A stretch of 6,487 nt of DNA from Verrucomicrobiota bacterium (GTDB taxonomy: Bacteria; Verrucomicrobiota; Verrucomicrobiia; Chthoniobacterales; Terrimicrobiaceae): contig JAPLTI010000281.1 in the NCBI GenBank assembly GCA_026398285.1, positions 1 through 6,487 of the forward strand. The letters are read 5' to 3'. The position numbers were made by a program, and so were the translations under genes. Positions 5,930 through 6,487 of the stretch are shown piece after piece. The notes beneath the pieces are model-generated. The model did no database searches. It was not told where the DNA came from and saw only the letters and a program-made list of their open reading frames with translations. The stretch's first letter is position 1, and the number at the start of each line of letters is the position of its first letter.

Positions 5930-6487
5930 TCAATGGCCAGCGGACTCGCCACCCAGGTAGTTGCCGTAGCCGACGATCACTGTGGAGGCGACCAAGATAA
6001 GAAGGCCGAGGAAAACCAAGTTCATTGTTTTGCGGCTGGAGCCGCGCCATTCGTGAAGGAAGATTCCCCAGATCGTGCTGAAAATGATGATCGACGCCAT
6101 GTGGAGGGTCCAACTGGAGAAGGTGTAGGCGCCCATTTTCGTCTCGCCCATGCTGTAGAAGAAAAACTGCAGATACCAAGTCACGCCGGCAACGGCGCAG
6201 AAGAAGTAATTTCGCAGGAGGGGAGCAGGCCCCTCGTAGCTTGCGGCACCGGTGGAGGCACCGGTGGAGGCACCGTGGGCGGCGGCCTCGCGGTTGGCGG
6301 CAATCTCGGGCGCGGCTGAGATCATCATGCCCTCGGCCGCACTCATCTCGGAGATGTGGGAGGGACGCATGTTGAGGTATTCGTGGCTCGACCGGTTGCG
6401 GATATTCAGGATCAGGCACCAAATGAAATTGGTGGTGAAGCCGCCCCAGAGCACGACGACAAGAACGGGGAGGTTTTGCCAGAGAAG
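5930..6487 (-). CDS. rhaT: L-rhamnose/proton symporter RhaT, C-terminal part (5' end beyond window)
   Basis: The frame is open from the right edge to a TGA at 5930-5932, giving the last 185 residues; E. coli RhaT is about 344 residues with ten membrane spans, so roughly half is missing. An in-frame GTG at 6452-6454 lies inside a membrane segment and is not the start. Four hydrophobic segments are visible at about 6-28, 93-112, 123-145 and 154-175. The family-typical stretches are LWGGFTTNFIWC, the highly characteristic WYLQFFFYSMG, SSWTLHMASIIIFS, and a C-terminal VGYGNYLG. RhaT imports L-rhamnose (and L-lyxose) with protons across the inner membrane; related symporters in other phyla may take other deoxysugars. 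Between the first and second visible segments lies a long Ala/Ser-rich loop of about 60 residues, longer than the corresponding loop of E. coli RhaT. The isomerase follows 33 bases downstream, consistent with an operon for uptake and first catabolic step. Confidence 0.9.
   Translation of the reverse strand, partial: LLWQNLPVLVVVLWGGFTTNFIWCLILNIRNRSSHEYLNMRPSHISEMSAAEGMMISAAPEIAANREAAAHGASTGASTGAASYEGPAPLLRNYFFCAVAGVTWYLQFFFYSMGETKMGAYTFSSWTLHMASIIIFSTIWGIFLHEWRGSSRKTMNLVFLGLLILVASTVIVGYGNYLGGESAGH
6245..6275 (-). repeat. 12-base tandem repeat (about 2.6 copies) inside rhaT
   Basis: The unit ggcaccggtgga (plus-strand sense) occurs at 6245-6256 and 6257-6268, followed by a 7-base partial copy to 6275. 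Being a multiple of three it keeps the frame and encodes GAST repeats in the loop between two membrane segments. Copy-number change by slippage would lengthen or shorten the loop without breaking the protein. Confidence 0.85.

Noticed and set aside
5448..6422. Minus-strand open frame spanning the symporter-isomerase junction in another frame
   Set aside because: It is Arg/Pro/His-rich, overlaps two genes with clear family motifs and is explained as an out-of-frame reading of them.
6452..6454. GTG as the start of the symporter gene
   Set aside because: The frame stays open to the window edge and the residues before it continue a membrane segment that aligns with the RhaT family, so the gene is cut by the window and does not start here.

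Overview
All recognisable genes in this window lie on the minus strand, so transcription runs from the right edge to the left. In that order they are: the C-terminal part of a RhaT-type L-rhamnose/proton symporter (cut by the right edge); a complete sugar isomerase of the L-arabinose/L-fucose isomerase superfamily; a complete exported type I sulfatase; a complete exported protein of unknown family that starts at the sulfatase stop codon; and the N-terminal part of an exported protein built from repeated putative immunoglobulin-like domains (cut by the left edge). I found no RNA gene, CRISPR array, insertion sequence or integrase.

The gene content suggests a Gram-negative polysaccharide degrader, most likely of the PVC group (Verrucomicrobiota, less probably Planctomycetota or Kiritimatiellota). 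Such bacteria combine exported formylglycine sulfatases, RhaT-type symporters, isomerases of this family and putative-Ig-domain surface proteins. None of the starts has a clear Shine-Dalgarno sequence, which fits such a host. The taxonomic call is inference from gene content only.

Layout: 5930-6487 symporter; 33-base gap; 4463-5896 isomerase; 289-base gap (4174-4462) with a candidate terminator near the isomerase end and an AT-rich candidate promoter near the sulfatase start; 2635-4173 sulfatase; 1060-2631 unknown exported protein, probably translationally coupled to the sulfatase; 235-base gap (825-1059) with an imperfect hairpin; 1-824 Ig-like repeat protein.

A working model (inference): the exported sulfatase, possibly with the exported unknown protein, strips or opens a sulfated polysaccharide rich in 6-deoxy-L-sugars (rhamnose or fucose). 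The symporter imports the released sugar and the cytoplasmic isomerase converts it to the ketose. The Ig-repeat protein may be a separate adhesin or surface protein. The points most worth following up are the unknown protein coupled to the sulfatase, and the pairing of a RhaT transporter with a non-RhaA isomerase.
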